This document shows, in pieces, positions 1-13,300 of a stretch of DNA of 64,000 bases; the first letter of the stretch is position 1, and every line of letters starts with the position of its first letter. The stretch covers positions 32,713,920 through 32,777,919 of the forward strand of contig CM034599.1 in assembly GCA_020091685.1 (NCBI GenBank), written 5' to 3'. The DNA is from Lutjanus erythropterus (lineage: Eukaryota; Chordata; Actinopteri; Lutjaniformes; Lutjanidae). Under the pieces are notes generated by a model that searched no databases, was not told where the DNA came from, and saw only the letters and a list, made by a program, of their open reading frames with translations. The position numbers were made by a program, and so were the translations under genes.

Positions 1-3000
1 CCAGTGTGTGAGATTCATGTGGATTTATTGATAGAATATAATAACCACTGTCAGATGAAAAACCTTGTATCTCCATTTTTCAGTGTTTTTTTTTTTTTAA
101 CATAAATCAATGCTATTGGCCACCCTTTACTTCTGTCTGTGGGGTTTACAAATATTGAACATAAAATTTAACAATACTTGAAAATGCTCAAAAGACTTTG
201 TGACTAAACTGTGTAACTATCCTAAAACTGTCAGCAAAACATCATAACTCCACTGTGCCTCCATCTTGAATGGAGAGCCGGACACATGGGAGAAGTTAGC
301 CTTCAGAGTTCTTTGCCAGAAGACAAACAAACAAGGTTTTTGACCGACAGCAATGTATGTTTTCAGTGGTGTATAATCACCAAAAAAGAAAATGTTTTGT
401 TACCTTAAAATAAGCCCTTTATATCTACAGGGAGCGTGGGTCCTCTTCCATGGTGGCTGCCATGTTGCACCACCATGTTTCTACAGCAGTCCACAATGGA
501 CAGACCAAACACTGGCTTTAGATACAGCCTTTTGCATTTTGCACGAGTTTCGTGGCCAACGTAGGTTCTACGCACTTGGAAGAGGAGACTCAGATGAGGT
601 GTTTTCATTCTGCAAGCTCACCACTTATTCACTCTAAATCCTGCACACTGGTCCTTTAATATCAGGCTGAAAAGCAGAGTTTCACTGCCCTCTCTAGTTG
701 AAAGTCTGGAATATTACAGTGTGTTAACACACCCTGGAGTACATTTCTACATTGCTGCATGATGAGAAGTCAGCAAAAAGAGATTTCCAGCAGGTGTTAA
801 CTTGCTTTTTAAAGAGGAGTGCCACTGAGTTTACACAGAAAACTCACACAGTCCTATTCATCCTGTGAAAACAGCCAAATTCTGTCTTCTGTGGCTTTGT
901 CAAGACTGAGAAAAAAAAAAAGAAAATCCTGGGGATGTTGTCAGGGTTATCTCAGCTTTGGGCTGACACTACAAGTTTATAACTGTGTCTGCATTACAAA
1001 CTGGGGCTTTGAACTTGTGGAATGAAGACACACTCAGTTTGAATGTTCTAGTTAACTGTACATCACTGCTGATTTAAAAGCTGTTGCTTTTCTCTGCTGG
1101 GCATGCTTGTCATTATGGGAATAGATCATCATGACTGTGATTTTTTTGCAACCTCAGCAGTATCTGCTGACTTCCCTTTAGCGCACAGCTTAGTTCGCTC
1201 ACCAGAGTAGCTTCAGTCTCCTTACCCGTCTGTGACACAGTAGCTTTCAGTGTCGATAGGCTGTTGGTCATGACATGTAGTGCTGTGGGCTGGACATTGA
1301 GCAAGACTACAGGCTGCATCTGTCGGTTCTGGTAATCATAAAAATGCTGTATATTGTAGCTGCTGATCCCTAGCATTTACCAGGCAGGGATGGTCTAATG
1401 AAATAATGTTACTGGTTGCATTATGGGAAATGTATTATCCAGCTTTTTGGTGTTAGATCCATACTGGAGACTAAAAGTTCACCTTCAACAGTTTTGACCC
1501 TGTGGTGCACCAGTAGCTTGGCATTTAGGCTGTCGGTCCTCCGCAGTGGCCATGGGTTCAATTCCAGCCTGCAGCCCTTTAAGGCATATGATCCCCCACT
1601 CTGTCACCCTCTTTTCTGTCTTCTCAGCTGTCCTATTTGTATAAACACAATAAATTAATCTGTCTTCTGTGAGCTCCCCAGTTTTATTGAAGTGGAATAC
1701 TAAATAGTTGGAGTACCCCTTTAAGTGTCATACACAATATTGTGTTTAAAGATTGGATATAAAAACAGTTTATCTACAAGAGAATGAAAGTTGTTGAATC
1801 TGAATGCAGGATTTGTCTTTTCATCATCAAAGAAAGAGAAAGCGAGCAGCAGTGGTTGAGTGAGCTAGAGAGTGGGTGAAGAGAGGGAGCGGCGTTAGCG
1901 AGAACTAAGCAGTGAGACAGAGAAATAAAAACTTTATTTTCTGATTGTTTCACAGCAGTTGGTGTGTGTGTCACTCAGCTCCACCCTCGGTCAAACAGAA
2001 AAACAGACCTCCAGCTGTTTATACGTCAGTGACACAGAAAGTGAGCAGAGGAAAGAGATGGGGACAGGGATATAATCTGGTTGCTATAGAGTCCCAACTT
2101 CACACCCAATGCCCAACGGCTGACACTCTGAAACAAACAGGAAATACAGGCAGAGGCTAGGATCTCTGCAGGTACAGACGCCGCATTCAACTCCTAAATG
2201 AGTCAGACTCATATTGTGCATATTAGTCAGTCTCACTTCATTCACAAAAACTGGCATCTGGTGAAAACTTAATATTAGACTAAGAAAAGTGCCACCCGTC
2301 AGTGTTGGTGCCAAAAGGATTGAGTCATTTTTCTCTTTGATGGTTGTTCAGACTGTGCCCTCCACGCACAAACCCTGCTACCCTCCTCCCAGAGCTACTA
2401 AAAGAACAGATAAGAGCAGCTTCAAAGGCACGGCTGCTTTTTCTGCTCTGATCCAAAAGCAGGCAAATGAAGGACAGGAAGATTTGAGTAGCCAAATAGC
2501 TTTGGGGTGTGTCGCAAGCATGTAGACAGCTTTCCATGGTAGATGTGATTGATTTTTGCCGTCTACAACCATTTAAGGTTGCAACCGTGCCAACAGACCA
2601 ATCATACCACCTTAAAAAGCTCTAAGTTCTTCATCGAGCATCTAATTACTTTACAAAGACCACAAAGTGTTTTCCTCCCCATAGGGTTTCCACAGCAGTG
2701 GGATTAGAGGTTTCATTTCAAAGTGTTCCACACAGATTTTGTTTAATCAGTGGACTCAAGCCTGTGTTTTTTAGGGTGGCTGGCAATCAGAGTTTTTAAG
2801 ACAGGATTTGTGTCCAGGATTTTTTTTTTTAAAGACAGCTGGGTTATCAACGCCAGAAAGCCGGGGTGTTCTCTCTAATCTTAATACCCAACCAGAGACA
2901 CCCCTGCAGCTTCAGTGACTGAGAAGAGAAGGCTATCAGATACCCGAGGCTAAGATTCAGGTTTTTACTACCTAAAGCTGCTGCTGGACAGAGCTAAGTG

Positions 3001-4389
3001 TGTGTTTGTGTCTGTCTGTCTGTATTACACTATATGATTTCACTTAGTCTCAGGGGTGGATATCAGATGCAGCACTGCTGTTATCCGTAAATGAGATGAG
3101 GCCTGCAAGAGTAAAAAGATTAGGGCTGCACCCAACTCAGAATTTTGTCAGTGAAAGCAGCTTTGGCCGTCCGCTACGAATATTCAATATTTGCTTTCAG
3201 TTCAGCACCACACTGATCTCCTATATCAGCCTACATGAGAATGTTTCTGTGATGTAAAAACATCATATTTACACACAGTCCGAGATAGAAAAAGTGTATG
3301 TTCTCCTGCCTATAGTTCAGGTATAAAATCCCAGCACACTGTGGAGCAACTGTCAGCAACTGCAGCACATCACCTGCCCTGTGCACTCCTCGGTGTGCTG
3401 GGTGCACATCACCTGCACTCAGTTTTTATCACTCTTCTCCACTTCCATCACAGTTACTTTTGTGTTTTGTGGTAATTTAGAGACTCAGTTTGTTAAATTT
3501 ATAGCCTGCCATGCACATCAGAGCATGCTGTCACAAGGATTTATTTAAAATATACATGCCAGCTAATATAGCATATAGCTATAATTTCCCTTATTTATAA
3601 TTTCTCATTGTGAGCTTATGGATATATTAACTCTGGAGTGAGCAGCAGCCTGGCTGAACTCACCAGAAGCTCATTTCTCAGCACTGGTCACCAGGTGATT
3701 CAGCTCCTGTGCTGTTTTCCAGTCACACGTAGAGCTGATCTTTATAATAACATCATGACTTTAAAGCTTATAATGTGTTCCTGGATAAAAAGCAGACCCT
3801 CGCTCCATCCTTCCTGTCTGTCTGCTGCTTGTCCCTCACCCATTCTGTAGAAACAGCTGACACATATGTGGAATACAGTTTAAAATAATTACAACCACAA
3901 GCAGCACTGATACTATTTCTAATAACTATAGCAGAGGAGCAGATTGTCATATTTCATCATGTGGAGGAAAAAATCTGGGGAATTGAAACTCCAGGACAGC
4001 GAGGGGGGACAGACTTAAGAAGAGTTGGAAAGCAGGGGTGCATATTTCATCATTTATCAGATAACTGACAATGAAATTTATGTCACAAACGCACTTGTAG
4101 ACACAAAAAGTATAATACTAGCTTTAGAGTGTGTTAAAGCCACAACTTACCTGTAACTGATCCCAGCTGTAGGTAGAAAATGAGGTTGATGACAGCAGTG
4201 AGTTTGCAGCAGAACACTGAAGTTGTGGGCCATAAAGCCAAAACAATGAGATGAAAGATGCTAAAATATTCTGTAGTATATTCTCTTTTGATACTTTTGT
4301 TAATATAAAAACATTGATCAGGGAAGTTTTAAAAAGTACAGTTTTTGTTAATATCATTCAGTATATAAGAATGCAAAAAATAAGACGGT
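1..4389. other. Non-coding stretch upstream of the first visible zdhhc8 exon
   Basis: I find no exon with a recognisable protein match here. The open frames are short, overlap on both strands and carry no family signature. It contains the SINE at 1485-1656 (listed separately), homopolymer runs and simple AT-rich sequence. It is either the distal part of zdhhc8 intron 1 or intergenic DNA, because the first coding exon of zdhhc8 (about 35 residues in human) was not found in the window. Confidence 0.5.
1485..1656 (+). repeat. tRNA-derived SINE copy
   Basis: A tRNA-like head is followed by a pyrimidine-rich body. Positions 1555-1565 (GGTTCAATTCC) fit the RNA polymerase III box B consensus GGTTCRANYCC. 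The downstream segment with repeated CCC and TCTCAGCTGTCC and an A-rich end (AATAAAT) is typical of a SINE type I recognise as widespread in teleost genomes. It is not a functional tRNA: there is no acceptor stem or anticodon arm. The boundaries are approximate. Confidence 0.6.
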
Positions 4390-5225
4390 ATATTACGATT
4401 TTCCACCACAGCTTCTTTCCGCAGGGACTAGGAACCTTTTGAAGGAATGTAGTATGTTTCCACTGCAGGGACCAGGGTCTAAATTAGGTTCTGGGGACAT
4501 TATTTTTTCCCTGCAAGTCCCTGCTCGGGAGGTAGTACTTTCCAAATGTACAGGAACTTTGGGGGTGGGGCTTGCAGTGCCTAACATTTCTGATTGGTCA
4601 AGTACTCACAGCTTTTTGATCCAGACACCAAATCTTCGGCCACAAGTTTGGGTTTGTTAATTGTACTTCAACACATCAACACAGAGTTACAGAAGAAAGC
4701 ATACGACAAGGGGGCAAAGGTCAGAGTCTGAAAAGACGACAAAGTCTTGGCATTATGGAGCATTTATGCTAACAATGAAATCCAGTGGAAATTGCTTATT
4801 GTTGGTGCAGTGTTGCACAAAGAAGGACACCTGTTCATCGCTTTATATGGCGTCATCATTGTATAGTTGCACTTAACCATGATGTGTAAAAACTAGACTC
4901 ACAAGTCAGTCTCTAAACACTTGTTTTGATGGAGACTAGGGACAGTCTACCAAATTTTGTTGCCAAAATTAATGCAATTAGAGAGACAAAAACACTAACA
5001 ATTACGGAAAAACTTGATTGCTGAACTAGCCCACAGACTTTAGGGCAACCCTACAGTTTGTCAAGCAACTACCTTGCATTTAGAAAGTCAGTAAACTAAT
5101 TTGCTTATTCTTCATAGGTCTTTAGACCTTGGTGAAAATGGGCTAGAGGAACCTTTTAGTTCCTTGAAAAGTAGTTCCTTGGATTATAAGTACCTGGTAC
5201 TTTGGGTGGAAACGTGGCTTTAATG
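4390..5225. repeat. Nonautonomous DNA transposon-like repeat (family A, copy 1)
   Basis: The left part has runs such as GTTTCCACTGCAGGGACC and AGGAACTTTGGG. The right part has AGTTCCTTGG and TACTTTGGGTGGAAAC, so the ends are roughly inverted. An internal segment around 4595-4700 (tcaagtactcacagc, acagagttacagaagaaagc) recurs in 21530-21855 with substitutions. Two dispersed, diverged copies with inverted ends suggest a MITE. No transposase frame was seen. Confidence 0.5.
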
Positions 5226-7700
5226 ACAATTCATTTCCCTTTAGTAATTACAAATCAGATGAACTGCCCATGATGATGATTTCAGTTAATTATAATCAAA
5301 CAATACAACTCAAATTAAATATTTGACCACACACTATATTATCATCCATGGTTTATGACTTAGAAAACTAACAAAGTTCTGCAGAGTCATACTTTGCTGC
5401 CATTGCTTAATTTTAGTTGCATTAAATCATGAGACTTGTATCACATCTTGGATCATATGCATATCATGCCAGCCTAAAGGCACTTTGAATGTCAAACAGA
5501 ACACAATGAGTCCAAACTCATTTCCACTGTAACGCTGCTAATGTATGAAGACAAAGTGAAAGCTGCTGTGTGGCTGCTGTAGCCTTTGGTAGCGGTGTGC
5601 TGCCTCATATGATTGATCTGCCTGAGGTTAGTGAGGAGACAGTGTGTTTCTCTGCCAGCCTGAGGGAGCAGGCTGTGGATTATTCCTCTTTAATCCCTCA
5701 GTTTTACATTGCTCTTTTCCTCATTTCCAGCCAGGAGATGAAATGTGGTTTTCATTTCTTTTATTCCTCAGCATGAATGTTATCTTTACACCTCTGTCGA
5801 GACTGTGTGCCGGGCATGTTCCGGGGGCATTTGAGCCGGCGGTTTAAATGCTGATTGGCTGGAGGGTGCCCGCTTCGTTACCTCTCCAGCTCCTTTTTGC
5901 AGGCATTTTAATTACCGCAGAGAACCCAGGCCTTTCTTTCACTTTGGCCAGCCTCAGGACTTTAAGCGAGGACACAACCAAGCTCATTACATTACTGTAC
6001 TTCTGGCAGCGAAAGCTCCTTCAGCTTTATAAACTTGGTCCAAACTTTTTGACAATCTGGAGGCCTTTCTGCCTGAGTATCGTGGTTACAAAAGCAGTGA
6101 ATGTGGCTTGTAAACAGTGTTGATAAGCGTTCTGTGGTTATTTGTTACTCCTACACAATTAACCAATGTCTGTGGCCTTAATCAGGATTTCTCTCAGTCA
6201 CATTTTCCTCCCACACTGTCTGCTCCCAGGCTCCTAAAATGGTTGCTGCTCTTTTTCTTTTTCTTTTTTCTTCCTCTCTGGCTCGGCTGCATCACAATGT
6301 GGGCAAAAATACATGAACCTTTGACAGGCGAGTAAATTGGGATTTTGTAAGATGGTGGAGCTCCATGCTATTGCTTTTCTTTGATCAATTATTAAGCATT
6401 TGTAACTTGCCTACTTGCTGCCAAAGCTGTGATGACACAGCATGGTACTACTCACTACACTCCCCTGCGTAAGTGTCAGTTCCACTGAAATGGCTGTTAT
6501 CTTGCAAAAGAAAATATGTGCCATAAAATAAGCTATTGAAACTGTGTTTACAGAATAAATAGCACCAAAACTGAATTTACTTAACTTTTGTTTGTGACAT
6601 GTTTCTGCATTTTTAGCTAATATATTTGACTGATATAACTGTGACGCCTATGATCATTCTAAATAGAGGCACCCTGCTTAAAGCTGAATACTTTGGATCA
6701 AGTGCAAAATGGGGCTGGATGATTGGGTTAAATTTTGCACCTGGCTGCCACAAGCTTATCAACTGGTAACTGTCCATATATTCGTCCCCACTCCCACCTC
6801 CACACATCCTCCCAAGTGTCAGCTGGGAGAAGTTTGCAAGCACCGATTTCACTAGATTATGCTCCAATTATATTGCGCCTATTTTCCTTATTATTCCTTA
6901 CCTTACTTAGAAAAACAAAATAAAAATGAAACTCACGAAACCGTCTTGGTCACTTAATCCACTGTTCCGGTAATCACCAACAAAGACTAGCTCAGTTGTT
7001 GCGTACTGTGCTGCTGAATGAGAGTGTGTCGCTGACCCGCGGCTCTCACTTCGCTGACCATTAAATTAGCAAAATAAAATTTAAAATCGCCCCAAAAAAA
7101 ATTGACCAGCGATGGAGTCAGCCAAACGCTCAAAATAGAAAACTTGCATTCAGCCAAAACCAATTCAGTATGTGTCCTTTCAGAATTTCACAGCAGTCCG
7201 TCCAGTAGTTGTAGAGATATTTCAGTGTGGACCTGTCCCTAGAGCCACATTGCTGGGTGGTTGCTGTGGTTAAAAACAGAAGAAAATCAGTTAAGATAAT
7301 TATAGGCCCACTGCATCCTTCATAATGAGATCACAAACAACATTTGGCATGTGATTGTCTCATTATAAGAGACTATCTCTGCCTCTAATGAGTTTATAAT
7401 ATGCCTGTAATGATATTGATTACAATGGGAGCTACATTTTCGAGTGACGTGAATGAAGTTGACTACAATGGGCGCTGATGTGTCGCAGTGATATCTTGTA
7501 TGAATGAATCAAGCCACACTAGGCGTCACAAAGCTGTGGACCAGTGCAAACTGGTTATGAGTGGCCACCTCATCCCCGTTAGCGCCTCTCTATTCTCTGT
7601 TAGTGGCTCCCTACAGCCACAGCTCTGAATAATTCAACAAAGCAAAAGAGGACTGGCAGTGCTGGAGAGGAGATATGGATTGAAGATGATCTCAGGGCAC
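5226..7700. other. Non-coding stretch, no feature recognised
   Basis: Short open frames occur on both strands without family signatures or plausible exon borders. A few segments (5800-6120) look less AT-rich and non-repetitive, but I cannot call them conserved without alignment. The stretch probably belongs to zdhhc8 intron 1 or to the upstream spacer. Confidence 0.4.
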
Positions 7701-7722
7701 GGGTACCAGGAAATTGACTTTT

Positions 7723-7842
7723 TGACGTCAGAATAAGCCGGAGAAGCGTGCTTGAATGTTTGAGTGTGTGTATCTCTTACGTTCGCGAGCGGGCGCGGGC
7801 GTGTTAGTCACTGTGTCAGGAAACGGAGCAGGAAACGACAGT
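7723..7842 (+). promoter_or_regulatory. Candidate CpG-rich promoter and noncoding first exon
   Basis: A perfect cAMP-response-element palindrome TGACGTCA lies at 7723-7730. A short CpG-dense patch follows at 7780-7805 (GTTCGCGAGCGGGCGCGGGC). A strong splice-donor match, CAGT|GTAAGTGA, sits at 7842/7843. The combination is unusual in this AT-rich stretch and resembles a promoter followed by an untranslated exon that could splice to the zdhhc8 exon at 10325. No initiator ATG continues in frame, so it is not the missing coding exon 1. This is inference only. Confidence 0.3.
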
Positions 7843-7859
7843 GTAAGTGAGGGTCTCGC

Positions 7860-10324
7860 TTTGAAACCCCTTCCTCCTGCTCTTGCAATATATTTTATTA
7901 ATTCATAAATTCTCTGTGAGCCCTGAACTGCGGCATCTCTGCAGCATGTTCGACCGTAGGCGTTAGCACATCTTCATTCTGACAGAGTTTCATCTCTAGA
8001 GACCACACAAACAGTTGGCTTGAATGATAGCAGCCTAGCAGGCACACGCCGTCTTGACATTTGAGTCTAGGTGATTGAGCAGGGCTGTGGGTGTGATTCA
8101 GGTGTCTCCACAGTTGAATATTTCACAGCGCTGCCTGACTTATGACTTGCAGGCAGTGGAGAAGGTCAGTCCTGCTGCAGAAAGTTTGTGGAATTTAAAG
8201 GAAGTTCTCCATTGATAATCTCTGAGGCTCCCCAGTTTACTAGCAGAGCAAAGAGTTAAAGCAGCTGTATGAGATGGCACATACCCTACAGTTCAGAGAG
8301 AAGCTTTCACTGTCACCGGACCTTAAATAAAGGCTCATCCAAGTTTGTTTAGCTTAACTTTGGTCATGATAGCAGATGCCAGTGTCGGCCTGTCAGTTGG
8401 TCCATCACTTTTTCAAACTAAACTATCACTGATAACAAGGATGGACTGTAACATGATGGATTGTCATGACATTCAAGGCCACCGCGTGGATTTGTCCCTG
8501 AATGCTGCACTCAAAGTTCAAATTATTTGAACTCTGACCTTGTTTGCAGCTGATCTTTCAAAGTGCAACCACTGAGATAACAGTTGTAGTCAGATCGAGC
8601 TATGAGATTTGTGAACCATATAGTTTATAAACTTAGCTAAATCCAATGCTTAAGTTAGCTTACCTGTTTGTATATGAGGAAGACAGGACACAGTGGTTGT
8701 AGCGCTGTGCTGTGCCTCTCTGCGCCCTACCTTGCGCTGAGCCCAGGACAGGTTTCTTATCATCTGAAGGCCCCTTTAGTCTGAAGATAAACTACATGTT
8801 TGCTTATGCACCCCTACACATCCATTTGTAGCAATGGTTGTGCACGTCCTCAGAAATTAACACTAAGCAAACGCAAACGTGTGGTTAAACAGCAAGTATA
8901 CTGTCTCTGGCCTTAGTCTTGTTTTGCATTGTGGCAATCAGACATGGTTAGATTCAGGTAATAAGGAATAGTAAATAACTAAGGGCACTCGGAGAGCACA
9001 GACCTCAGTCAAGGCCAACAGTCCACTCTTAAAAAATCTGCAAGCGCAAATTTCACGGGCAGTGTTTTTGCTTGTCTTGTGAAGCGTAAACAAAATTTTT
9101 CCTTAATATCACTGGTGGAGTTTGTTGCAGACAATTGAGTAAGACTGTAAGTAGTTGCATAGGTGAGTATTTACATTTCCATAGCAACACTTAAGTTTTA
9201 GAAAATGGCAATGTTGCAGTTGTACCAGTTCTCCCAAGAAATGGCTGTTCCCAAGTGCCCCACAGCAACTGCTTTCTGTGTGAACTTGCAACATGTGGAG
9301 GCTAACCCAGAGAATTATGGGCACCCATAAATGTGGATTGTCATATGGAGTTATTGTATTGCTACAATTGTCTTTTTTTACTATTGAACTATTGAACTTT
9401 ACTAACATCTGCTGGATCAAGACCAAATGCCGTATCTTTCAAAAAGTGACAAATAATTAGTATATCCACCCTGAGACTGGATCTGCTCCAGAATTTATTG
9501 CGTTCTTCCTTGGCCCATGCTACACCTTCCATCAATGAAAATCAGGACAGTTTTTCCATAACCGCGCTGGCAGACAGATAAAAAGGGCATCAGAACCATA
9601 ACCGAAACAATGAGTCCTCCTACATTATTTCTCTTAGTGTCCTGACTCTGAGTACTAAGTTATACACACACAGATACACTGTTTGGCTGGTAGATCCTGG
9701 TGCAGATGTCATCAGATGAAAGTTCAGCATGGGCTGCTGTGACATCTACTGTGTTTTTGCAAATGCAATCTTTGCTTTTCTTCTGATCGAATATTATTAT
9801 GTAACTGAGAGAGCCAAAGTCTCACCCTCCTGTGGAGCGGCTTCTGTCACTGGGTGCGATTTGGCCAAAAGCTGTTTGATGCCAAAAAAATATAAATATT
9901 TCAACAGTACACAACTTCTGTTACCTTTGAGACAGTTTTATTAATTTTATTTTATAAAACACCAGGCATTGTTTTAAACTGATCATCCTAAGAAGTGTTT
10001 TTGGTGAAGGATCAACCTCTCAATTAATTTATTTCACTGTAACTCACAGTTGTCCTGGTAATTTGCAAGGAATGACAGTACTGTTAGAATTATTGATTCA
10101 AGCTGCCTCAAATTCTGACACCCACTGTTTGCGCAGCTCTAATTCACTCTCTGTAATCATGTTTCCAGTCATGGTTCCTGCTCCACTTTAGAACCAAGAC
10201 TCATAAGAAGAGGATGAGAGGGCATTTGAATATGTCACTGTAATGGTGTTTAAACGTGTGCGACTTAGTGCCACATGACAGACAGGCAGCTTTCTAATCC
10301 CTGTCCCTTCCTTTGTGTCTCTAG
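7860..10324. other. Non-coding stretch before zdhhc8 exon 2
   Basis: No exon or clear repeat was recognised. The last bases form the acceptor of the first visible zdhhc8 exon (ctctag|g at 10324/10325). The stretch is probably intron 1 of zdhhc8 if the upstream exon lies outside the window. Confidence 0.45.
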
Positions 10325-13300
10325 GTGCCCCTGGTTGACGAAGGTAATCTCTCCCGCTGTGCCTCTCTACAATGGCCTGGTCTTCCTCTTCGTCTTGGCC
10401 AACTTCAGCATGGCGACCTTCATGGACCCTGGTGTTTACCCCAGAGGTTTGTTTGTATGCACGTCTGTGACTAAGTGTGCAAATGAGTTTCAGTGTCTGG
10501 CGCAGGCATAAATGCTGTGTCTGACTCTACAGAAAACCAGCGTTACACTGCAACATTTATCTGACACCTAAAAATATTAGAATCTGTCATAATGTGTGTG
10601 CTCATAAGTATGAGTTATGTTTTCTCCCTGCTGAGTCGTCGTGTAGAGGTACACCTTTAATAGCACCACATCCATCACAGCACCACCCTACACAACACTC
10701 TGAGATATAAAAGTGCTAACTGGAACCATATAGGGTTCTTTGGCTTGTCCCCATATTAGAAGCCTTTGTGGTTCCTAGTAGAACCTTGCATAAAGATTTT
10801 ACTCAGAGGAGGAACCCAGCCTAAAGGGTTATACCCAGAACCCTCTGTGAAAGGCTCTACTCAGAAGCCCCCATTAGAGGTTCTACAGAGAACCCCTCTA
10901 TGGTGTAATGGTCATAAACTTTCCACCTTCTAAGAGTGCGAACAAGAACCTGATGAGGGTGTTCTACCAAGACCCTATCCATATTCCAAGGGCTTTATCT
11001 AAAACCTGCTAAGGGGATTTTATCAAGAACCCTTTTGTATTCTAAGGATTTCCTGTAGAACCCACCCAGTTTGCTTTACCGAGAACCCTTTTATCTTCCA
11101 ATAGTCTTATGTAGAACCCACCCAGGGTGTTATGTTGAGAACCATTTTATATTCCAAGGTCTTTATCTAGAATTCACCCAGGGGATTCTACTGAGAACCC
11201 TTTTGATTGTATAACTTCCACGCTGGTGTAAGTTATACAGTCCTTCATATTTCGAGCTGTTCTGAGTATCTCTCAGTTGCTGGTCTGTCAAACAAGCTGC
11301 ACTGATTTGTGCTCCTGATGCAGGCTTCTTGTCCTCAGCGCTATCTGGGTTAAGTAATGATGATTGAACTCATCCCCAGGGATGTTTGTAATGCGCTTGT
11401 AAATGATAAGCACCTGTCTTTAGGAAGAGGTTTGTCTGCCCATAAAGCAGTAATAATCATTAGGCTGTATAAAGCACAGGTTATCTGCCTCCCCAGAGGT
11501 GACAGTGGCCTTCTGTTGCCGCTGCCCTGCTGGGCGTCACACACTACTGAGGGATGAGGAGGTTTCTGAGCTCTTGATGTTATATCTCACAGGCAGCAGA
11601 CCCAACTTGACACTTGATTTGATTTTAAACATGAGAATGAGATGTTGATGTGTACGTTGTCATTTCCTTTTTCGAGAAAACGGCAAAATGAGGTGATGGA
11701 CAGATGAGAGAGCAGATGGAGATTAAATATCAGAAAGTTCTGCAATTTTCACAATTTGTCAAAATGTACTGCAATTTGCAGAACTTGACATTTTCAGCTT
11801 CCCTGAAGGGTTAAAAGGTGTTCTGATATTTCATGGGATCTCAGGCATCTCTGTATGAGCACTTTAAGTTCATTTGGTCAACAAAGAAAAGACTAGCATT
11901 AAAATTGTAACCCAGTGTGACATAGTGATGCAGTTAATTTTTTTTGCATGTTCACTCACTTGATTTGACCTGAGTGACAAAGATATTTGTACTTGATCCC
12001 AGAGGATGCACAATATGTATGTTCTAACTCGAGGAATCTCTCTCAACAACACTAAAGACCTAGTTAGAAATCTGTGTTTACTTTGCTATTTTATGTCAGC
12101 ATGGCTGCTGTAAAAAATGGAGCAGCAGAATCCTTCGCTGCAGTTATTGGACTGGGTGTTTTTTATTGCTTACAAGTTCAAATTTTGACCTGTAAGAGGA
12201 AGAATGTGGTATTTCTTCTTCTTCTTTCAAGTCTCACTATAAACTGTCCTCTTATTGTGTTCCAACAATTAATGACTCTAAGATATTGCAGTTATTGTCA
12301 TTGCACAACTTCTACACTTCACATGATATAGTGGGTAATAATTGCAGTAAATTAGTAGATATGTCCACAGGGTGATTTTCTATCAATGAAACAGTCAGCC
12401 AATCAGTAGCATTAATTATAATATTAATATTCCACTTGACCTTCAAGGGAGCAATCACTTTACCAGCAGGTGTCAGCGGTTTACCTTCTTTTTGAAGATT
12501 ACAGCAATATAACATGAGTGGTGATATTAGGATTAAGCCTAAAATGTATTTGATAAAGATTCAGAGTGTAGACAATAGATGCATTAAGATGTAAGTGCTT
12601 GAATCTTTATGCTAAAAAATAAACATCAAGTCATCATGAGTAGATGATTAAATAAGCCGTTCCAGTGAAAAATAGGAGAAAATGATATAAATTGATTGTA
12701 ATTGAACTGAACTGCATGTTGTTTTTGTAGTGTAAATGTATATTGTATGAAATAAGCCACTGTTTGGTCTGCTGAATATTTCTTGCGTCAAGCATTTGTA
12801 GAAAAGAAGCTGTCAGAGGAGCTGCAGGCGTAACCGCTGTTTGCGTCTGCTGGTTTGGCAGGCGGTTTACCTTTAAAATCTATTTGAAGACTCTTGACAG
12901 CCATAATAACAGAGCAATCTCCGCTTATGGAACTGTTTATTTCTGTACTCTACCTTTTGTTTCTCTCTTGTTTTCTCTTTTCACTCGCTCTTGCTTTCTC
13001 CGCGCGTGTGTGTGTATTCAGCTACCTGGATCTCCCTGCAGTTATTATTGCACTGTGAAATTATTTTCTCAGGTTGGAGCGCCGTGTATAGATCGTGTGA
13101 ATGTGCCCTTTGATCAGCTGAAAGACATTTTATTTTGCACTACGGCCCCAAAGCAAAGAGCTCTCAGTCGCAGGGAAGTGGCAGCTAGTACAAAGCTTCT
13201 CATAAACCATTTGATGGACTGCAGAGTCGCTCCAAGGACATTGGAAATGCCACTTCTTCTCTCATACTGTAGTTTAGGGCTTGTGGGTTTATGTTAAGGT

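Noticed and set aside
1485-1656. Functional tRNA gene
   Set aside because: Only a box B-like segment is present. There is no paired acceptor stem or anticodon loop, and the 3' part is a SINE body.
7723-7850. Missing coding exon 1 of zdhhc8
   Set aside because: No ATG followed by the expected lysine/proline-rich and membrane-segment residues (human MPRSPGTRLKPAKYIPV-like) could be read here or elsewhere in 1-10324.
9109-9426. 105-codon open frame on the minus strand
   Set aside because: No family signature, composition like its surroundings and no splice-linked neighbours.
12884-13297. 137-codon open frame in zdhhc8 intron 2
   Set aside because: No recognisable domain, a start inside AT-rich sequence, and no partner exons; kept only as a possible noncoding element.
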